Of a DNA stretch of 64,000 nucleotides, positions 61,007 to 64,000 are shown piece by piece. Below the pieces are notes generated by a model. The model saw only the letters and a program-made list of their open reading frames with translations, made no database searches and was not told where the DNA came from. The translations under genes and the position numbers were made by a program. The DNA is taken from the NCBI GenBank assembly GCA_965198095.1, contig OZ240239.1, positions 2,418,001-2,482,000 of the forward strand. Reading direction: 5' to 3'. How positions within the stretch are numbered: the stretch's first letter is position 1; each line of letters begins with the position of its first letter. This stretch comes from CBDFJH01 sp965198095. Lineage in GTDB: Bacteria; Latescibacterota; UBA2968; GCA-2709665.

Positions 61007-64000
61007 TTATCTCGGTTGATAGCTTTCCAGCTCCATATCTACGACTCTCCCGCCCCGTAGTTGCCCAATCACGTTTCCTGCCGCATCGATTTGGTCTGAA
61101 ACATACGACATTTCCTCCTTCATTCGAATCAAGCCGATAGAGGCAAACCACTGTTCCGTGCGTAGCTGAATGGAAGGGGTATCAACAATCCGTACAACCT
61201 TGAATGTTTCGAATGTTTGATTCAGGACCGATATCTCTTCAATAGCCTCCACCACCTTTTTGGAGGGTAAATGAGGAGATCCAAAATCCCATTCCGAGTT
61301 GATCTTCAAAGGGAAAACCAAAACGGCGACATTCCAGAGGTCAGGCATGTCTTGAGTCGCGTTGATGGCGACCTTGTGAAGTCGTGCAGTTTCCGGGAAC
61401 AACATCCCGATACCTTGTGAAGCGACTGCCCATAGGGTATCTCCCTCCATCGTATACCATGACTGCCCCGTCACAACCTCTCCACGTTCAGGACCACCTG
61501 TGTAACGGTAAGTGGTCTCCATTCGGTAGGCGTCAACACCCTGAACGGATTCCTTTCCAAAGATCTGCCACCGCACGTCAGCCGCCCATTGACTGTGTTC
61601 AACCAAGTCCGATGACAACGGGAGCCGCTGTTCAACCGTAACTCGATACTTCCAAGTGTTGCCCGAGGCAAGTGGAAACGTGAAATCTGTCGTTGGCGTC
61701 GCCTCCGCCTGACAGCTATTGCCTTTCCACCCGCGGAGGCCCTGAAGCCAGGCCTGAAAGGCGGCGTCAAGCGGCGCACACAGCCCCGTTCCTCGAATGA
61801 TGACCCACGAAAGCCTCGGGAGCGTCGTCAGGCTCTGCGGAAGCGGGCCCCTCAAGGGCACATTATAGCTGAGATCCAGCAACGCCAGGTTGGAGAGGTT
61901 GCCCAATTCTGATGGGACCGGCCCACTCAACTCATTCCTGCCAAGAGACAGGGTCTCGAGTTTGGAGAGGCGACCCCATTCCGGCGGGATCGCCCCCCTC
62001 AAGTAATTGTCGCCAAGTTCCAGCGCCGCGAGGTTGGACAGACCGCCCAGGACCGCGGGGACCGGCCCACTCAACTCATTGTCTGAAAGCACCAGGTGCG
62101 TCACCCGACCGTTGGAAACCGTGACGCCGTGCCAGGTCGAAAGTTCGGTGTCGATCAGCCAATTTGTCCTGTTCGTCCAGTTGTCTCCATCGGTCGCATG
62201 GTACAGCGCCACCAACGCGTCGCGTTCCGTGTAGGTCGTGCCAAAAGCGCCCGCAAAGACCACAAAATCGACAAAGTCAATGGCCCCACTTCCGTCCATA
62301 TCCATACGGAGACGATATCCGGGATCCGATGAGGTCAACCCGAATACGTGTGCGAAGGCCAGAAAGTCGGCAAAGTCAACATCAAGGTCCCCATCGAAAT
62401 CGCCCGGAAAGCTGGAGCCGGCTGTACCGCCCATGCCCGGCGTGGCGGGCGTTTCTACGCCCACCGCATGAAAGGACGTCACCTGCTCAAACCCGGCAAC
62501 CCTCACCTCGACCGTGTTTGTTCCCGGATCGGGACCAAGGGTGAGGATACGCTCCGCCCGGCCGTTGGCATCGGTCGTTGCTCTCTCAACCGTGAACCTC
62601 CCGCTGAGCCTCCCCTCGCCCGCGGTGACCGTAAACGTGACTTGCGCACCCGGTAAGAGATGAAAGTATGGACCTCTCACTTCAACGACCAAGGGGCTCG
62701 CCAAGGCGGCACCGGGCGCGCCCTGCTGGTTATCGCCGGAGATTTCCACCCGCAGCGTTCGAAGACGGGGCTGCGTCCACGCAGACAGATCCCACAGCAG
62801 GACCGTGCCATCCCACGACCCGGAGGCGAGGATCATCCCATCGGGCGAAAGCGACGCGGACAAGACCCAATCCGTATGCCCCCCGGAAAAGGTGGCGATC
62901 CGTCCCCTTGTCGCCACGTCCCACAGCTTGACCGTGTTATCCCTTGACCCCAAAGAAGCGAGCATCGTCCCGCCGCGTGAAAACGACACGGACTCGACGC
63001 CATACGCATGCCCGGGAAGGGTGGCGATCCGTTGTCTTGCCGCCACGTCCCACAGCCTGATCGTTTCATCCCCTGAGCCTGAAGCGAGGATCGTCCCGCC
63101 GGGTGAAAACGACACCGAACGGACCCAATCCGTATGCCCTGGAAGTGTGGCGATACTTTGCTTTGTTGCAACATCCCACAGTTTGATCGTGCGATCCCGC
63201 GACCCTGAGCCTGAAGCGAGCATCGTCCCATCGGGCGAAAACGACACGGAAGTGACCTGACCCGTATGCTCCTCAAGGGTGGCGATCCGTTCTCTTTCCG
63301 CCACGTCCCACAGCTTGATCGTTTCATCCCCTGACCCGGAAGCGAGGATCGTCCCATCGGGGGAAAACGACACGGAATAGACCACAGACGTATGCTCCTC
63401 AAAGGTAGCGATCCGTTCTCTTGCCGCCACGTCCCACAGCGTGACCGTGTCATCCCATGACGACCCTGAAGCGAGCATCGTCCCATCGGGGGAAAACGAC
63501 AACGAATAGACCTGACCCGTATGCCCGGGAAGGGTGGCGATCCGTTCTCTTGCCGCCACGTCCCACAGCGTGACCATGCCATTCCTCAACCCGGAAGCGA
63601 GCATCGTCCCATCGGGGGAAAACGACACGGAATGGACCGTACCCGTATGCCCGGAAAGGGTGGCGATCCGTTCTCTTGCCGCCACGTCCCACAGCTTGAC
63701 CGTGCCATCTCCTGACCCGGAAGAAGCGAGGATCGTCCCGTCGAGCGAAAACGACACGGAATAGACCGTACCCGTATGCTCGGAAAGGGTGGCGATCCGT
63801 TCTCTTGCCGCCACGTCCCACAGCTTGACCGTGCCATCCGCTGACCCGGAAGCGAGGATCGTCCCATCGGGCGAAAACGACACGGAATGGACCGGACCCG
63901 TATGCTCCCTGAGGGTGGCGATCTCTTCTCTTGCCGCCACGTCCCACAGCTTGATCGTTCTATTCTGTAACCCCGTCGAGGCGAGGATCGTCCCGTCGGG
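61007..64000 (-). CDS. WD40 / dockerin-like / LRR protein (5' end outside window)
   Basis: At least 997 residues; the frame is open across the window edge, so the N-terminus is missing. Ten WD40 units of about 42 residues are visible (LASGSGDETIKLWDVAER type, each followed by TLxxHTxxVxSVSFSPDGT). Then come an Ig/Big_1-like domain (VEVRGPYFHLLPGAQVTFTV), a dockerin-like pair (DFDGDLDVDFADFLAF and DMDGSGAIDFVDFVVF), four LRRs (LSGPVPSELGNLSNLALLDL) and an unrecognised beta-rich C-terminal domain (about 230 residues). No cohesin is present. It would fit an extracellular protein that docks onto cohesin-bearing proteins, but this is inference. Confidence 0.85.
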   Translation of the reverse strand, partial: PDGTILASTGLQNRTIKLWDVAAREEIATLREHTGPVHSVSFSPDGTILASGSADGTVKLWDVAARERIATLSEHTGTVYSVSFSLDGTILASSGSGDGTVKLWDVAARERIATLSGHTGTVHSVSFSPDGTMLASGLRNGMVTLWDVAARERIATLPGHTGQVYSLSFSPDGTMLASGSSWDDTVTLWDVAARERIATFEEHTSVVYSVSFSPDGTILASGSGDETIKLWDVAERERIATLEEHTGQVTSVSFSPDGTMLASGSGSRDRTIKLWDVATKQSIATLPGHTDWVRSVSFSPGGTILASGSGDETIRLWDVAARQRIATLPGHAYGVESVSFSRGGTMLASLGSRDNTVKLWDVATRGRIATFSGGHTDWVLSASLSPDGMILASGSWDGTVLLWDLSAWTQPRLRTLRVEISGDNQQGAPGAALASPLVVEVRGPYFHLLPGAQVTFTVTAGEGRLSGRFTVERATTDANGRAERILTLGPDPGTNTVEVRVAGFEQVTSFHAVGVETPATPGMGGTAGSSFPGDFDGDLDVDFADFLAFAHVFGLTSSDPGYRLRMDMDGSGAIDFVDFVVFAGAFGTTYTERDALVALYHATDGDNWTNRTNWLIDTELSTWHGVTVSNGRVTHLVLSDNELSGPVPAVLGGLSNLAALELGDNYLRGAIPPEWGRLSKLETLSLGRNELSGPVPSELGNLSNLALLDLSYNVPLRGPLPQSLTTLPRLSWVIIRGTGLCAPLDAAFQAWLQGLRGWKGNSCQAEATPTTDFTFPLASGNTWKYRVTVEQRLPLSSDLVEHSQWAADVRWQIFGKESVQGVDAYRMETTYRYTGGPERGEVVTGQSWYTMEGDTLWAVASQGIGMLFPETARLHKVAINATQDMPDLWNVAVLVFPLKINSEWDFGSPHLPSKKVVEAIEEISVLNQTFETFKVVRIVDTPSIQLRTEQWFASIGLIRMKEEMSYVSDQIDAAGNVIGQLRGGRVVDMELESYQPR

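Noticed and set aside
61007..64000. Regular repeats of about 126-129 bases resembling a large repeat array such as CRISPR
   Set aside because: The repeats translate without stops into WD40 blades; they are coding and far too long for CRISPR units.

Overview
The window reads as chromosome from a Gram-negative, GC-rich (roughly 58-60 % by eye) uncultivated-type bacterium. A complete TolC / membrane-fusion protein / RND pump, several lipoboxes and an outer-membrane barrel argue for two membranes. Paired GWxTD-domain proteins, long modular secreted proteins (Calx-beta, cadherin-like, fibronectin III, cohesin-like, dockerin-like, plant-type LRR, WD40), a rhamnulokinase and a sugar-phosphate-isomerase-like protein with a microcompartment-type leader together resemble the FCB candidate phyla. 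Latescibacterota is my best guess, with Poribacteria or KSB1 relatives as alternatives; this is inference, since no rRNA or strong marker gene is present.

Layout. 0-17 kb is mostly housekeeping-like and on the + strand: partial rhaB (- strand), a GT4 glycosyltransferase, two overlapping GWxTD genes, an Eis-like acetyltransferase, a cupin interrupted by TGA, the tripartite efflux operon, and a glcD-glcF oxidase pair. 17-32.9 kb is mixed: a YwaF-like membrane protein, an ankyrin protein, an AlkA-type glycosylase, a decayed DUF559 element bounded by inverted repeats, an unknown nuclease-like gene, tRNA-Ser(CGA), tadA, the RpiB-like/GDPD pair, tRNA-Asn(GTT) followed by a methylase scar, a TM-helix channel protein, recombinase and IS630 relics, a GH113-like secreted hydrolase, two lipoproteins (one an ABC-type binding protein) and a HAD phosphatase.

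32.9-61 kb is an accessory region: a short element bounded by terminal inverted repeats, a primase-like gene, an outer-membrane barrel, an MmeI-like restriction-modification enzyme with a 3' frameshift, HigBA, HEPN-MNT, an AbiEi/AbiEii/Mrr-like operon, and a RAYT (REP-associated tyrosine transposase) relic inside its own inverted repeats. Interleaved with these are three large surface proteins sharing one C-terminal cassette (2 x FN3, cohesin-like, dockerin-like, cadherin-like) and at least three broken pieces of the same cassette. A WD40/dockerin/LRR protein runs off the right edge.

The most striking features are a 22-C homopolymer inside the largest surface gene, at the boundary between its adhesive half and its cohesin/dockerin half; REP-like palindromes apparently inserted in frame into coding sequences; cohesin-like and dockerin-like modules in the same polypeptide in three neighbouring paralogues; and a shared terminal inverted repeat linking a non-autonomous element to the RAYT element.
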